From Pistricoccus aurantiacus (GTDB lineage: Bacteria > Pseudomonadota > Gammaproteobacteria > Pseudomonadales > Halomonadaceae), in assembly GCF_007954585.1 (NCBI RefSeq), contig NZ_CP042382.1:2542001-2606000 (forward strand): a stretch of 64,000 nt of DNA, read 5' to 3'. The first letter of the stretch is position 1; every line of letters starts with the position of its first letter. The notes under the pieces were generated by a model that saw only the letters and a program-made list of their open reading frames with translations, had not been told where the DNA came from and did not search any database. A program made the translations under genes and the position numbers. Below, in pieces: positions 11,007-19,991 of this stretch.

Positions 11007-12686
11007 ATGAGCGAAAGCTTTGCTGAGTTGTTTGAACAGTCTCTTCAGGACATCAACATGGAACCCGGCGCCATTGTCATGGCGACGGTCGTGGATATCG
11101 AGGGTGATTGGATCACCGTCAACGCGGGCCTGAAGTCGGAAGGGCAGATTCCGGCCGCCCAGTTTCGTGATGACAATGGTGAATTGACCATTGGCGTCGG
11201 CGATGAAGTCAAGGTGGCGCTGGAAGCCGTGGAAGACGGTTTCGGTGAAACCCGCCTGTCTCGTGAGAAGGCCAAGCGTGCCGAAGCCTGGAAAGAACTG
11301 GAAGCGGCTTTCGAGAAAGACGAGATCGTCAAGGGCGTGATCAACGGCAAGGTCAAGGGCGGCTTCACCGTCGACGTGGCCTCCATTCGCGCCTTCCTGC
11401 CGGGTTCTCTGGTCGATGTGCGTCCGGTACGTGATACCACGCATCTCGAGCACAAGGAACTGGACTTCAAGGTCATCAAGCTCGACCCCAAGCGCAACAA
11501 CGTGGTGGTCTCTCGCCGTGCAGTGCTGGAAGCTGAAAACAGCGCCGAGCGGGAAGCGCTGCTTGCTACCCTTCAAGAAGGTCAGCAGATCAAGGGTATC
11601 GTCAAGAACCTCACGGATTACGGCGCCTTCGTCGATCTGGGCGGTGTCGATGGCCTGTTGCATATCACCGACATGGCCTGGAAGCGTATCAAGCATCCCT
11701 CCGAGATCGTCACCGTCGGCGACGAGATCAATGTCAAGGTGCTGAAGTTTGATCGCGAGCGTAATCGGGTTTCCCTGGGTCTCAAGCAGTTGGGCGAAGA
11801 TCCTTGGGTCAACATCAAGGCACGCTATCCGGAAGGCACCAAGGTCAACGCTCGCGTGACCAATCTGACCGACTACGGCTGCTTTGCCGAGTTGGAAGAG
11901 GGGGTCGAGGGTCTGGTCCACGTCTCCGAAATGGACTGGACCAACAAGAATATTCACCCGTCCAAGGTCGTTCAGGTCGGCGACGAGGTGGAAGTCATGG
12001 TTCTGGATATCGACGAGGAGCGTCGTCGTATCTCCCTGGGCATCAAGCAGTGCACCACCAATCCCTGGGAAGATTTCAGCGCGCGTCATAACAAGGGCGA
12101 TCGGGTTTCCGGCAGCATCAAGTCCATCACCGATTTTGGTATCTTCATCGGTCTGGATGGCGGTATCGATGGCCTGGTGCACCTTTCCGACATCTCCTGG
12201 ACCGAGACCGGCGAAGAAGCAGTGCGCCAGTTCAAGAAGGGTGACGAGGTGGAAGCGGTCATTCTTTCCATCGATCCAGAGCGCGAGCGCATCTCCTTGG
12301 GTATCAAGCAACTCGATACCGATCCGGTCGCTGAGTTCATGGCGGTCAATGATAAAGGCTCCGTGGTGACTGGCCGTGTAGTCGAAGTCGATGCCAAGGA
12401 AGCCAAGGTTGAACTGGCGACCGACGTTGTCGCCATTCTCAAGGCCTCCGAGATCAGCGCTGATCGTGTAGAAGATGCGCGTAACGTCCTCAGCGAAGGC
12501 GATAGCGTTGAAGCACGTATTGTCGGAGTGGATCGCAAGAACCGCGCGATCAATCTTTCCGTCAAGGCCAAGGATCAGGACGATACTCGCCGCAATATGA
12601 GCAAGCTGCGTGACCAGCAAGAAGTTGAAACTGGTGGTCCGACAACGATTGGCGACTTGATCAAGCAGCAGATGGGTCAAGACTAG
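11007..12686 (+). CDS. rpsA: 30S ribosomal protein S1
   Basis: The mRNA-binding ribosomal protein needed for initiation on most transcripts. It has 559 residues (557 in E. coli) with six S1 OB-fold repeats; repeats 3-6 show the recurrent pattern [50 protein letters not shown], each ending in an [12 protein letters not shown] strand. The 195-nt leader after cmk has no strong Shine-Dalgarno sequence before the ATG, as expected for the autoregulated rpsA messages known in E. coli. A perfect terminator follows. The usual next gene, ihfB, is displaced to 37.3 kb and inverted. Confidence 0.98.
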   Translation: MSESFAELFEQSLQDINMEPGAIVMATVVDIEGDWITVNAGLKSEGQIPAAQFRDDNGELTIGVGDEVKVALEAVEDGFGETRLSREKAKRAEAWKELEAAFEKDEIVKGVINGKVKGGFTVDVASIRAFLPGSLVDVRPVRDTTHLEHKELDFKVIKLDPKRNNVVVSRRAVLEAENSAEREALLATLQEGQQIKGIVKNLTDYGAFVDLGGVDGLLHITDMAWKRIKHPSEIVTVGDEINVKVLKFDRERNRVSLGLKQLGEDPWVNIKARYPEGTKVNARVTNLTDYGCFAELEEGVEGLVHVSEMDWTNKNIHPSKVVQVGDEVEVMVLDIDEERRRISLGIKQCTTNPWEDFSARHNKGDRVSGSIKSITDFGIFIGLDGGIDGLVHLSDISWTETGEEAVRQFKKGDEVEAVILSIDPERERISLGIKQLDTDPVAEFMAVNDKGSVVTGRVVEVDAKEAKVELATDVVAILKASEISADRVEDARNVLSEGDSVEARIVGVDRKNRAINLSVKAKDQDDTRRNMSKLRDQQEVETGGPTTIGDLIKQQMGQD

Positions 12687-12718
12687 TCCCGCTTGATTCA
12701 GCAAGTGGGGTTTGAATG

Positions 12719-12750
12719 AAAGACGCCGCCATAAAGGCGGCGTCTTTGTT
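12719..12750 (+). terminator. Rho-independent terminator after rpsA
   Basis: A perfect 12-bp stem (AAAGACGCCGCC at 12719-12730 with its complement at 12736-12747) closes a 5-nt ATAAA loop and is followed by TTGTTGTT. It marks the end of the gyrA-rpsA block and the left border of the AT-rich island. Confidence 0.9.
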
Positions 12751-13021
12751 GTTGGTCGGTAGTGACTTTAATTTCGGTGTCTGTACAAATAAACATAACC
12801 TGCCTCGTTTGAAACGACTTGATGCTGGTATCATGAATGCGTGTAGTGAACATCTTATTGGAAAGGGTGTCACATACTTGGCTTGTAATTAAAAATCAAT
12901 TTCATCAAATTAACCTTGCCTATTCAGGTGATAAACATTTAGCAACTAATAAGCTTGCCAAACCCGGTAATTGTACAATAATATTAGCGCTTTCATGTCA
13001 ACTATACGTTAGGGATTTTTT
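12751..13021. other. AT-rich intergenic spacer upstream of the MvaT-like gene
   Basis: Base composition drops sharply right after the rpsA terminator. I see no convincing coding frame; a 65-codon frame from 12837 has no family signature and no ribosome site. AGGGA before the ATG at 13022 serves the next gene. Its promoter must lie here, but no hexamer pair stands out. Confidence 0.5.
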
Positions 13022-13408
13022 ATGTCATTGCTGAACGAATATATTCAAAAGGAACAGTTGCTTAAGCAACTGCAAGAAGAGCTTGATAAGATGGAAGGCG
13101 ATCAGCGCTTGAAGTCGGAGCTGGAATTCAAGGAAAAGCTTGAAGCGCTGATGGCGGAATTTGATAAAAGTGCTAGTGACGTTATTAATCTGCTTGATCC
13201 TAAGCAATCAGGTACCGGCACTGCATCAGCATATACAACCAGTTCGAGTACTTCCGGGCGCCGCAGGCGCAAGCTTAAAATTTATAAGAATCCCAATACG
13301 GGCGAAGTCGTTGAGACACGTGGCGGTAATCAAAAAACATTAAAATCCTGGAAAGACGATTATGGTAACGATACAGTCGAATCCTGGCTAGTACGTATAG
13401 AAGAATAA
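13022..13408 (+). CDS. MvaT/MvaU-family H-NS-like xenogeneic silencer
   Basis: A nucleoid protein that binds AT-rich DNA and silences acquired genes; it is the Pseudomonas-type functional counterpart of H-NS. The 128 residues show the full MvaT layout: an N-terminal coiled-coil oligomerisation region (SLLNEYIQKEQLLKQLQEEL, then EFKEKLEALM at 35-44), a Ser/Thr-rich linker at about 61-78, and the C-terminal AT-pincer domain. In that domain R80, KLKIYKNPNTGE and RGGNQKTLKSW (100-110) match the residues known to contact DNA in MvaT. AGGGA lies 7 nt before the ATG. Its place at the edge of an AT-rich polysaccharide island suggests local as well as global targets; that part is inference. Confidence 0.92.
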   Translation: MSLLNEYIQKEQLLKQLQEELDKMEGDQRLKSELEFKEKLEALMAEFDKSASDVINLLDPKQSGTGTASAYTTSSSTSGRRRRKLKIYKNPNTGEVVETRGGNQKTLKSWKDDYGNDTVESWLVRIEE

Positions 13409-13486
13409 GAAAGATGGGCGAGACCTTTTTACGACTGGTAAAATGATATCTTTAAGATTTAAAATAAATTTAGCGTGGCTGTAGAC

Positions 13487-13516
13487 AAGATGAGGTGATA
13501 CAAACGGCCTCATCTT
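13487..13516 (+). terminator. Possible terminator downstream of the MvaT-like gene
   Basis: A perfect 9-bp inverted repeat (AAGATGAGG at 13487-13495 and CCTCATCTT at 13508-13516) with a 12-nt loop lies 79 bp after the stop. The following T-run is weak, so termination efficiency is uncertain. Confidence 0.45.
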
Positions 13517-13689
13517 TCAGTTCAAAAAGTAGATACAGGTAAAAAAGCCTTTGTATCAATGCATTCGGCAAGTTTAGTGCTCATCGGCATACCTTGGTAA
13601 TCATGGCTGACGTTTGAGAGTTATTGCTATTGCTTTTGTTGAGAACCAGTGATCTGACCTGAAACCTTATCGTAAATAAACTTAAACTA

Positions 13690-13980
13690 ATGCGATATAA
13701 TAAACCTTATAAACCGATGGACGAGCGCGAAAAACTACGCAAGTTTCGCGAACTTGATGATGCCTTTGCCGCTGCGCTACAGAATTTGGATAAACCAATG
13801 CCCGGTACGCAAGTAGCAAATGCCTACGAGCATCCGGAAAAGCGGTTCAGCCAACACGAAAATGAACGTCATCGCATTTTCGAACAACGTCTTACTGAAT
13901 TGATGGACGAGTATCAGCTTGCTTCGGATAGTGTTTCCGCGCTGTTACAAACGCTACTCAAACTCAAGAAAATCAGCTGA
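13690..13980 (+). CDS. Small MvaT-oligomerisation-like protein lacking a DNA-binding domain (putative)
   Basis: A 96-residue charged, helical protein without a recognised family name. Residues 64-86 (FEQRLTELMDEYQLASDSV and onward to ALL) line up with residues 36-58 of the MvaT-like protein encoded 280 bp upstream. By eye 8 of 25 positions are identical, with several conservative changes, in the second oligomerisation helix. Nothing resembling the C-terminal RGGN pincer follows; the protein stops ten residues later. It could be a truncated paralogue that pairs with and modulates MvaT, as H-NST does for H-NS, but this is inference. No clear Shine-Dalgarno precedes the ATG. The coding call rests on frame length and helix pattern. 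Confidence 0.55.
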   Translation: MRYNKPYKPMDEREKLRKFRELDDAFAAALQNLDKPMPGTQVANAYEHPEKRFSQHENERHRIFEQRLTELMDEYQLASDSVSALLQTLLKLKKIS

Positions 13981-14051
13981 TACCTTTTATTTAAAGCATT
14001 GCATTTCGACACCAGTCATCGAATTGGCGTGTCGACTCGGTCGTTTTTGTA

Positions 14052-15431
14052 ATGATGCCGTTTAGAAGGCTTTTATCAAACGTGAATCATTCTATTTTTT
14101 GGTATACACCGCATTATTGGACTTGTCGCAACTGGTTATGGTGGTCAGGGCAAGTCAGCTTAATACTGTACGCAGCGCTTCATCTTCTTTGGTACCGAGT
14201 AGGTAGCCCCGCTGAGACGTTTATGGCGCTGTCGGGTTTAACCGCGCTGTTGATATACGGAAAAGGTATTCGAAACGCTGCGGCGGTCTGGCTGCTTTTC
14301 GCGGCTATTGGCGTACAGCTTTTGTCGTGGACGTTAGGTTACTTTCATCACCCCGAATGGGTAGCTGATAATCCCCAAATCGACCGGCTCGCCAAACTCT
14401 TCATTTTCATAGGCGTTGCCTGGTGGCTTGGAGGCAGTACACGCAATACGCTGATGGTTTGGCTACTGGCACTGCTGGGTTATCTCGTTACCACCTTTGT
14501 CCAAGGAGACGGCATCAAGGAATGGATCACGGGTTTCGGGGGCCAGCGAGTCGGATTCGGTATTCGCAATAACCAGCATGCTTCCATGTTGTTTGGCGTG
14601 GCGCTGCTTGGACTGATCGTTTTCTTTAGACGTTTCGCCTCTCCCGGACGCGCAAGAGTCTGGCGTATAGGCCTATGGACCTGCCTGACGATCATCTGCC
14701 TGAGTGGAGTACTGGTAGGCCAAACCCGCGCGGTGTGGCTATCGCTGGGGCTGGCATTACCTTGCGTTGGTATTGTCTGGTTGATCAAGCAAGCACGCCA
14801 CTCATCGACGAATCGTCAGCACTATAAACCACTGATAATTAGCGCTGGCGTTTTTTTAGTGCTGCTGGGGGGAATAGGAACGGCATTTCACGAAACCTTG
14901 AAGCAACGATTGACGAAAGAATCCGGCGTTATTGCGCAGCTTGCCTCGGGCAATATCGAAACGTTGCCTTATTCCAGTATCGGGATTCGCATTCATAGCT
15001 GGCGCGCCGCTATGGAATGGATCGAAGAGCGCCCGCTCGTGGGTTGGGGGGGCGAAGGCCGTAGTCTAGTTATCGAACATACCGACTGGTTGCCAAATAC
15101 AGTCAAGCAAAACTACGGACATCTGCATAATTTCTTTTTGGAAATCTGGGTCGCTTATGGCGCGCTGGGTTTTGTTGTTATCGCGGCCTTGGCAGTCTGG
15201 GTGGGGCGCGCTACTTGGCTGGCTTGGCGGGGCGGCGCGTTACCCGGCGACATGGCGCTATTTGGCGCCGGATTTTTTGTCTACTGGCTAGTCATCAATC
15301 AGTTCGAGTCCTACAATTCCTTTTCAACCGGTGTATTCGTCCATAATCTGATCGTGGGAGGACTGATAACTCATTACTGGAAATGGCAATACTCGACAAA
15401 ACACAGCGCTGTGCAACGGTCAAGTCAGTGA
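14052..15431 (+). CDS. O-antigen ligase / polymerase-like membrane protein
   Basis: A 459-residue polytopic inner-membrane protein of the Wzy/WaaL/RfaL superfamily, which joins or polymerises lipid-linked glycans on the periplasmic face. About ten to twelve hydrophobic segments are visible. Typical signatures are VGQTRAVWLSLG, the long periplasmic loop between about residues 275 and 345 with ERPLVGWGGEG, and LHNFFLEIWVAYGALG, the ligase-family histidine motif. The GQTRA and LHN motifs favour a ligase (WaaL-like) over a polymerase. It is separated from the main polysaccharide operon by an IS remnant and 1.8 kb of non-coding DNA. Two adjacent ATGs (14052, 14055) could start it. Confidence 0.8.
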   Translation: MMPFRRLLSNVNHSIFWYTPHYWTCRNWLWWSGQVSLILYAALHLLWYRVGSPAETFMALSGLTALLIYGKGIRNAAAVWLLFAAIGVQLLSWTLGYFHHPEWVADNPQIDRLAKLFIFIGVAWWLGGSTRNTLMVWLLALLGYLVTTFVQGDGIKEWITGFGGQRVGFGIRNNQHASMLFGVALLGLIVFFRRFASPGRARVWRIGLWTCLTIICLSGVLVGQTRAVWLSLGLALPCVGIVWLIKQARHSSTNRQHYKPLIISAGVFLVLLGGIGTAFHETLKQRLTKESGVIAQLASGNIETLPYSSIGIRIHSWRAAMEWIEERPLVGWGGEGRSLVIEHTDWLPNTVKQNYGHLHNFFLEIWVAYGALGFVVIAALAVWVGRATWLAWRGGALPGDMALFGAGFFVYWLVINQFESYNSFSTGVFVHNLIVGGLITHYWKWQYSTKHSAVQRSSQ

Positions 15432-15599
15432 ATCACGAAATGCTTTACCAGAGATCATGACGAAGGATTCATGGGCCTTGATATGTGTCTGAAAATAATC
15501 ATGTCGACCATAATCCATGAACTCGTTTCTTACTGACGATACAGGAGCTTCACAATGGCATGCCTGTCGACCGAAGACACACACTGACACGTGATCGCT

Positions 15600-16180
15600 A
15601 TGCTACAGGACTCCGCTCACGCCTATCGCCGTTCCCTCGCCGTCAAGTGGGTCGAGGACGGCATGAGCCAATCGGAAGTCGCCCGACGCCTGGAGGTTAC
15701 CCAAGGCGCTGTCAGCCAATGGGTCGTTCGAGCGCGCCAGGGCGGCGAAGCGGCCCTCAAGACCCAACCGCGATCCGGTCGTCCGCCTGCCGAGCTCGTG
15801 CCCGGGTGTTGGCGACACTGGAAGCGCTGGGCCCGGAAGGCTTCGGCTACGAGGATCAGCGCTGGACGACGCAGCGCATTGCCGATGCCATCGCGCGCCT
15901 GACCGATGTCCGTTACAGCATCTCAAAGATCAGTGACCTGCTCCGGCAATGGGGCTGGTCTTGGCAAGTCCCTAAACGGCGGGATAGCCGACGGGACGAG
16001 GCCACCATCGAGCACTGGCGAGCGCAGCTCTGGCCGGCAGTAAAAAATCCGTCGAGGCCCGGGGCGAGACGCTGATCTTCGTCGATGAGTCGAGCTTTTA
16101 TCTTTGTTCCCCGCATCAGAAGACGTTTGCCCCGGTGGGTCAGACGCCGAACGTCAAGGGAAAGCGCGGCGACGTATACA
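15600..16180 (+). pseudogene. IS630-family transposase remnant, frameshifted and truncated
   Basis: Three frames in succession read as one IS630-type transposase. From ATG 15600 comes an N-terminal helix-turn-helix (VKWVEDGMSQSEVARRLEV, then GAVSQWV). After a shift near 15795 the middle part follows (EGFGYEDQRWTTQRIADAI). After a second shift at an A6 tract (16042-16047) comes the start of the DDE catalytic core (ETLIFVDESSFYL, then KTFAPVGQTPNVKG). The sequence then stops resembling a transposase near 16180, so the second and third catalytic acidic residues are missing. The first shift and the truncation make it non-functional; the A6 site could once have been a programmed -1 frameshift. No intact terminal inverted repeats were recognised. 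Confidence 0.85.
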
Positions 16181-16192
16181 AGAGTGGGGATA

Positions 16193-16624
16193 CTAGCTGT
16201 GCCGCCCGAAATTTCTACTGTTGAATACAAAATGAAGCTGCTTTATTACTAGAGTCAATATAAAAAATATCCATCCAGACGTTGCCATAATGTTGACGAG
16301 CAATGTTTTGTGGAAACCATTGAGTGACATGGAAAATAACGTTTCGATTATAACTGTCAATAATAATGCCAAAATAACAGGCAACGAAAAAAGATGCATG
16401 TACATTTCCGTTCGTCGGCGGCGTGTCCGGAAACGCTGCATGGTAATACGCAACGGTTTATGCATCCATGCAATTAGAACAAGCGCAATGACTATTCCCG
16501 AAGTAAAGAAAAAGGGTAGGCTTGATTTCAACCAAATTGTTACGCTGATCGACCAGGCTAAGAGAAGCCATGTAAACCCTTCAAGAATCGCGATTAGGTC
16601 TGCTGAAATACGCGACTTAAACAT
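16193..16624 (-). CDS. Hypothetical four-helix membrane protein
   Basis: An unrecognised 143-residue protein with four hydrophobic segments in two pairs (about residues 12-32, 36-54, 78-98 and 110-130), separated by a strongly basic loop (RFRTRRRRTE). AGGAG sits 8 nt before the ATG at 16624, which supports real translation. The last few codons (RNFGRHS) read into the junction with the IS630 remnant, so the original C terminus may have been replaced when the element inserted or decayed. It is the only minus-strand gene in the island. No function is proposed. Confidence 0.5.
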   Translation of the reverse strand: MFKSRISADLIAILEGFTWLLLAWSISVTIWLKSSLPFFFTSGIVIALVLIAWMHKPLRITMQRFRTRRRRTEMYMHLFSLPVILALLLTVIIETLFSMSLNGFHKTLLVNIMATSGWIFFILTLVIKQLHFVFNSRNFGRHS

Positions 16625-17995
16625 CTATGGTTCTCCTAACACTAACAGTTACTTTATTGTGCAGCGATAATGACTATAACACGTTTTACATATGTTGACC
16701 GAATGGTAATCCCAGTATCAACTGTATCACTCGACCATTCAGGTACTGCTGATCTTGTCCAGTAAACTTGGACAATGATTCATGCGGACTTCTTGGCTTT
16801 AAAAGTCCTGAGCTGACCTGTCCAATCGTACTATGCTGGACACTACTGATTTCAGTCCAACTCAATGTATCCGAACACTTGCTGCCTACAGCGTACGCCG
16901 TGAGCTTGTCACGACCTTGGATTTTGAGCCGGCTCGGCCCGTAGTCCTTACATCATAGGCTGCCACTATCGACGCGATCAGCGATAACCAGTGCCTCACC
17001 TTTGTAGACTATGAGTTAGCGGTCACCCATCCTCTTCATCGACGTTTCGTTATCGAGGTTGATGACTTCCATTAAGCTGCGGACTGCATCATGGTTAGCG
17101 ACCTAGCGATTTTATAGCTGTTATTTTTAAAATCTTTCCGACAGTCTATCTTGTTCCAAAGCATGTATCGAACCAGGTCTGAACCCATTACGGTTGAAGA
17201 ATCGTTGGAGAAAAAAAGCGACGATTTACGCTACGTTCGACGATTTACGCTACGTTCCGCGCTAAGCCATTAAGGTAAAAAATTAAAGCTATTTGGTAGA
17301 AAATGATAAAAAATTGATTTTAAACATCTTTATGCTCAACCATTCGCTTCGTGAGTCATTTTCTTATTCTGAGCAGACCAGGTTCAGTTCGAATTCCGCA
17401 TGGTTTGTGTAAATCTTGCTAACGATTCTGATGGTACTCCTAAAAAACCATTCCTATTCCATGACGTTATCACTAGGAGATGGACGCCTTGGGTAGCTCC
17501 AGGGGCGTGCAGTGGATATAATGGCACGGTTTTATCGCCACGTTAGGTAAAATTTCTAATTTAGAATAAGTTTATTTGGCATCGATCACCTTGTGATGCG
17601 CGTAGCACCACGCTCAATGAAGTGTCGTTACAGCTTTTGTTGACAATAGAAGAGAAAAATTGGGTATGAGCAGCAACATGCTTCACTGAAAATACTTGAA
17701 AGTCGATTTTTGCAAGAACCGAAAACTAAAAAAACGAAACAGTCAATTGACGTAGGGCGAATGGTGCGGTGTCTGGCTAAAGCAGAGACATCCCATTCGC
17801 TTTTTGCATGGACGATTAGCAAGGCACAGTCGCTAATTCAAATTTACTAGGATAGTAATTAAATATTACTAGTTTCTATTTCGTATGCAAGTCCGGCAAT
17901 AAGTGTGTAGAATTGTAAAAATCGTAATTTTTTGAAACATTAATATGGTCTTGAGCTTGCAGACGGCTTGGAAGAAATGTCGTATTAATCTTTCG
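16625..17995. other. Long AT-rich region without recognisable genes
   Basis: About 1.4 kb with stop codons in every frame and only very short frames, such as a 64-codon minus-strand frame at 17628-17822 that I do not believe. It includes two short inverted repeats of TGTCCA/TGGACA (16756-16774 and 16819-16842), which could be worn ends of an IS3-like element, and a 19-bp tandem duplication at 17220-17257. It is best read as decayed mobile DNA plus the upstream regulatory region of the wza operon. Confidence 0.6.
17220..17257. repeat. 19-bp perfect tandem duplication
   Basis: GACGATTTACGCTACGTTC occurs twice head to tail (17220-17238 and 17239-17257) in the gene-free region. Two copies only; most simply a replication-slippage duplication. 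No function is evident. Confidence 0.8.
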
Positions 17996-18007
17996 GGCGG
18001 TAGCGTG
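17996..18007 (+). promoter_or_regulatory. ops element (RfaH recruitment site, JUMPstart core)
   Basis: GGCGGTAGCGTG matches the E. coli operon polarity suppressor (ops) core exactly. In E. coli, RNA polymerase pauses at ops, RfaH binds the non-template hairpin and the elongation complex becomes resistant to Rho over long polysaccharide operons. It lies on the coding strand 413 bp before wza, the expected position in the untranslated leader of a capsule or O-antigen operon. The rest of the 39-bp JUMPstart sequence is not conserved. A promoter must lie upstream of it; I could not assign one reliably. Confidence 0.75.
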
Positions 18008-18420
18008 GAAAAATACTCAAAGCAAGGCACTTTCAAGCATGCCTGCCTGCCTGCAATGTATCGATGCTGAAATATTCGAGGTATAGAATTGTCAATACAT
18101 AATGAATGTAAATTATCATTCTAAAAAATCATTTTTATAACCACAAATTAAATAATAACGTAGCAAAAAATTAAAACTATTTGACCAGTATCTAAAAAAT
18201 CCGTTCGCTGGTCTATGGTTGAAAAAACACCGTGAGAATTAAAAAAACAATAGACAAAAGTTGAGGATATGGCTTGTTGTTTAAAGCATTTTTCATCATT
18301 AGCAGGTTATAGTTTAGACGCAAATGCAATCAAGTTTTAAGAAACGGAATGTTTGGTTATAATTTGAAGTGTGCTATTGTAACCAACCACTAACCGCTCT
18401 TTATCGATGAGAGATATTTT
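18008..18420 (+). other. Untranslated leader between ops and wza
   Basis: A 413-bp AT-rich stretch without coding frames. A TATAAT at 18358-18363 with a weak upstream hexamer (TTTTAA, 17-bp spacing) could be a second, ops-independent promoter for wza. The long leader agrees with leaders of RfaH-controlled operons. Confidence 0.4.
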
Positions 18421-19539
18421 ATGCCAAGAAAAATATGTCGACTCTGGATCCCGACAATGGCTCTTGCTGCCAGTACACTAGTCGGTTGCTCTTGGGCTCC
18501 AGGTAGCGATCTCAAATATGAGTCCGAGGCAGCACCAATTGACGAATTGGTGGAATTTCGACCTATAACCCCGGGACTGCTCGCAACATACCGAGAAATT
18601 TCGCGGTCAGCTGCCTCTCGCACGAACAGTGATTTGGAAGCGGCAAAAGAAAATTATGAATATCAAGTCGGTAAAGGAGATATCCTTGACATCATCGTCT
18701 ACGATCATCCCGAGCTGACCATCCCTGCGGGTTCCGAACGGAGCGCAGCTGAAGCGGGGAATCAGGTGCGAAACGATGGCACTATCTATTATCCCTATAT
18801 TGGCAGGGTACGAGTCGTCGGTAAGACGATGGATGAAATAAGAGCGATCTTGACCCGTCGACTCTCCGAATACATAGCCGATCCTCAAGTCGATGTTAGG
18901 ATGGCAGACTTTCGCTCCAAGAAGGTCTACTTGAGTGGCGCGGTTGCACAGCCTGGTCCGTTGCCCCTCACGACCGTTCCCATGACGATAATCGATGCTG
19001 TTAGCCAAGCCGGCGGGGCCAGCGAAAACGCTAATTGGCACAATATCATTCTCACTCGCAACGGAGTCGAGACGCCAATCTCGTTATACGATTTAATGCG
19101 CGAAGGCGACCTTAGCCAGAACATGCTGTTACGGGATGGCGATGTACTGCACATTCCTACGTCAGAGAATCAAAGCGTGGCGGTCATGGGTCAAGTAAGA
19201 ATACCGGGCAACCTACCTTTGGGTAATGAACGAATTTCGCTAACCGACGCCATAGCTCGCGCCGGTGGTATCGATGAAACCACAGCTGAGCCATCGGGAA
19301 TCTTCGTGATACGTAGTCAAGAAATAACCGAGGACAAGATTGCTACTGTGTTCCAACTGGATGTAAGCAATGCAGCAGCCTTTAGTATGGGAAAAAGTTT
19401 TATCCTGCAGCCTGAAGACGTGATTTACGTTACCACCGCACCGGTTGCACGCTGGAACCGCGTCATCAGCTTGTTACTGCCGACTATCAATCTACCAGGA
19501 GCGTTTACTGGTACGGCGACCGACGTTCAAGACCTATAA
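18421..19539 (+). CDS. wza: Outer-membrane polysaccharide export lipoprotein Wza
   Basis: Forms the octameric outer-membrane channel for capsule or exopolysaccharide. The 372-residue product has a signal peptide ending in the lipobox LVGC (acylated C23), a polysaccharide-export (Poly_export) domain (YQVGKGDILDIIVYDHPEL, then IYYPYIGRVRVVGKT), two SLBB repeats (KVYLSGAVAQPG and VAVMGQVRIPGNLPL) and an amphipathic C-terminal segment as expected for the Wza helical barrel (E. coli Wza has 379 residues). It is the first gene after ops and is followed 14 bp later by wzb. Confidence 0.93.
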   Translation: MPRKICRLWIPTMALAASTLVGCSWAPGSDLKYESEAAPIDELVEFRPITPGLLATYREISRSAASRTNSDLEAAKENYEYQVGKGDILDIIVYDHPELTIPAGSERSAAEAGNQVRNDGTIYYPYIGRVRVVGKTMDEIRAILTRRLSEYIADPQVDVRMADFRSKKVYLSGAVAQPGPLPLTTVPMTIIDAVSQAGGASENANWHNIILTRNGVETPISLYDLMREGDLSQNMLLRDGDVLHIPTSENQSVAVMGQVRIPGNLPLGNERISLTDAIARAGGIDETTAEPSGIFVIRSQEITEDKIATVFQLDVSNAAAFSMGKSFILQPEDVIYVTTAPVARWNRVISLLLPTINLPGAFTGTATDVQDL

Positions 19540-19553
19540 ATGGTTTTATCCCT

Positions 19554-19991
19554 ATGTTTGATCGTATTTTAGTCGTATGTATAGGTAACGTTTGTCGTAG
19601 TCCAGTTGCGGAGGCGATGCTTAGGCATCGCCTTCCCGATTTGCATATTGAATCGGCTGGTCTGGCTGCTCTGGTCGGTGAGGGCGTGGACGTTACTGCG
19701 CGAGAATTAGCTGAAGAAGCCGGCTACGATGTGGGTTCGCACAAAGCGAGACAGTTGAGTGCGAAAATGGTGCGAGAAGCGGACATAGTACTCGTTATGA
19801 GTGAAGGACAACGCCGAGCCGTGGGCGACATCGATCCTGCTTCGACAGGCAAGACTATGCTGATTGGGCGATGGCTGGAAGAAAAAACCAAGGACATACC
19901 GGACCCTTATAAAAAAAGCAGAGAAGCGTTTCAGCACGTGCATGACTTGCTTGAGAAAGCGACGAAATCTTGGGCCAAGAAGTTAGTATGA
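19554..19991 (+). CDS. wzb: Low-molecular-weight protein tyrosine phosphatase Wzb
   Basis: Dephosphorylates the autokinase Wzc, whose phosphorylation cycle governs chain assembly. The 145-residue product has the phosphatase loop CIGNVCRS at residues 9-16 (catalytic C9, R15 and the following serine) and the general-acid aspartate in DIPDPYKKS near residue 118. Length and motifs match E. coli Wzb and Etp. It sits between wza and wzc, the standard order, but with an unusually long gap before wzc. Confidence 0.94.
   Translation: MFDRILVVCIGNVCRSPVAEAMLRHRLPDLHIESAGLAALVGEGVDVTARELAEEAGYDVGSHKARQLSAKMVREADIVLVMSEGQRRAVGDIDPASTGKTMLIGRWLEEKTKDIPDPYKKSREAFQHVHDLLEKATKSWAKKLV

Noticed and set aside
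10992..12704. A 570-codon minus-strand frame opposite rpsA
   Set aside because: Its internal repetition simply reflects the six S1 repeats read backwards.
12837..13034. A 65-codon plus-strand frame upstream of the MvaT-like gene
   Set aside because: No ribosome site, no recognisable motif, and it overlaps the start of the real gene.
16756..16842. TGTCCA/TGGACA inverted repeats as an operator or intact IS ends
   Set aside because: Spacing differs between the two and no transposase lies between them; at most a worn IS3-like remnant.
17628..17822. A 64-codon minus-strand frame in the gene-free region
   Set aside because: Random-looking composition, no ribosome site, in decayed DNA.
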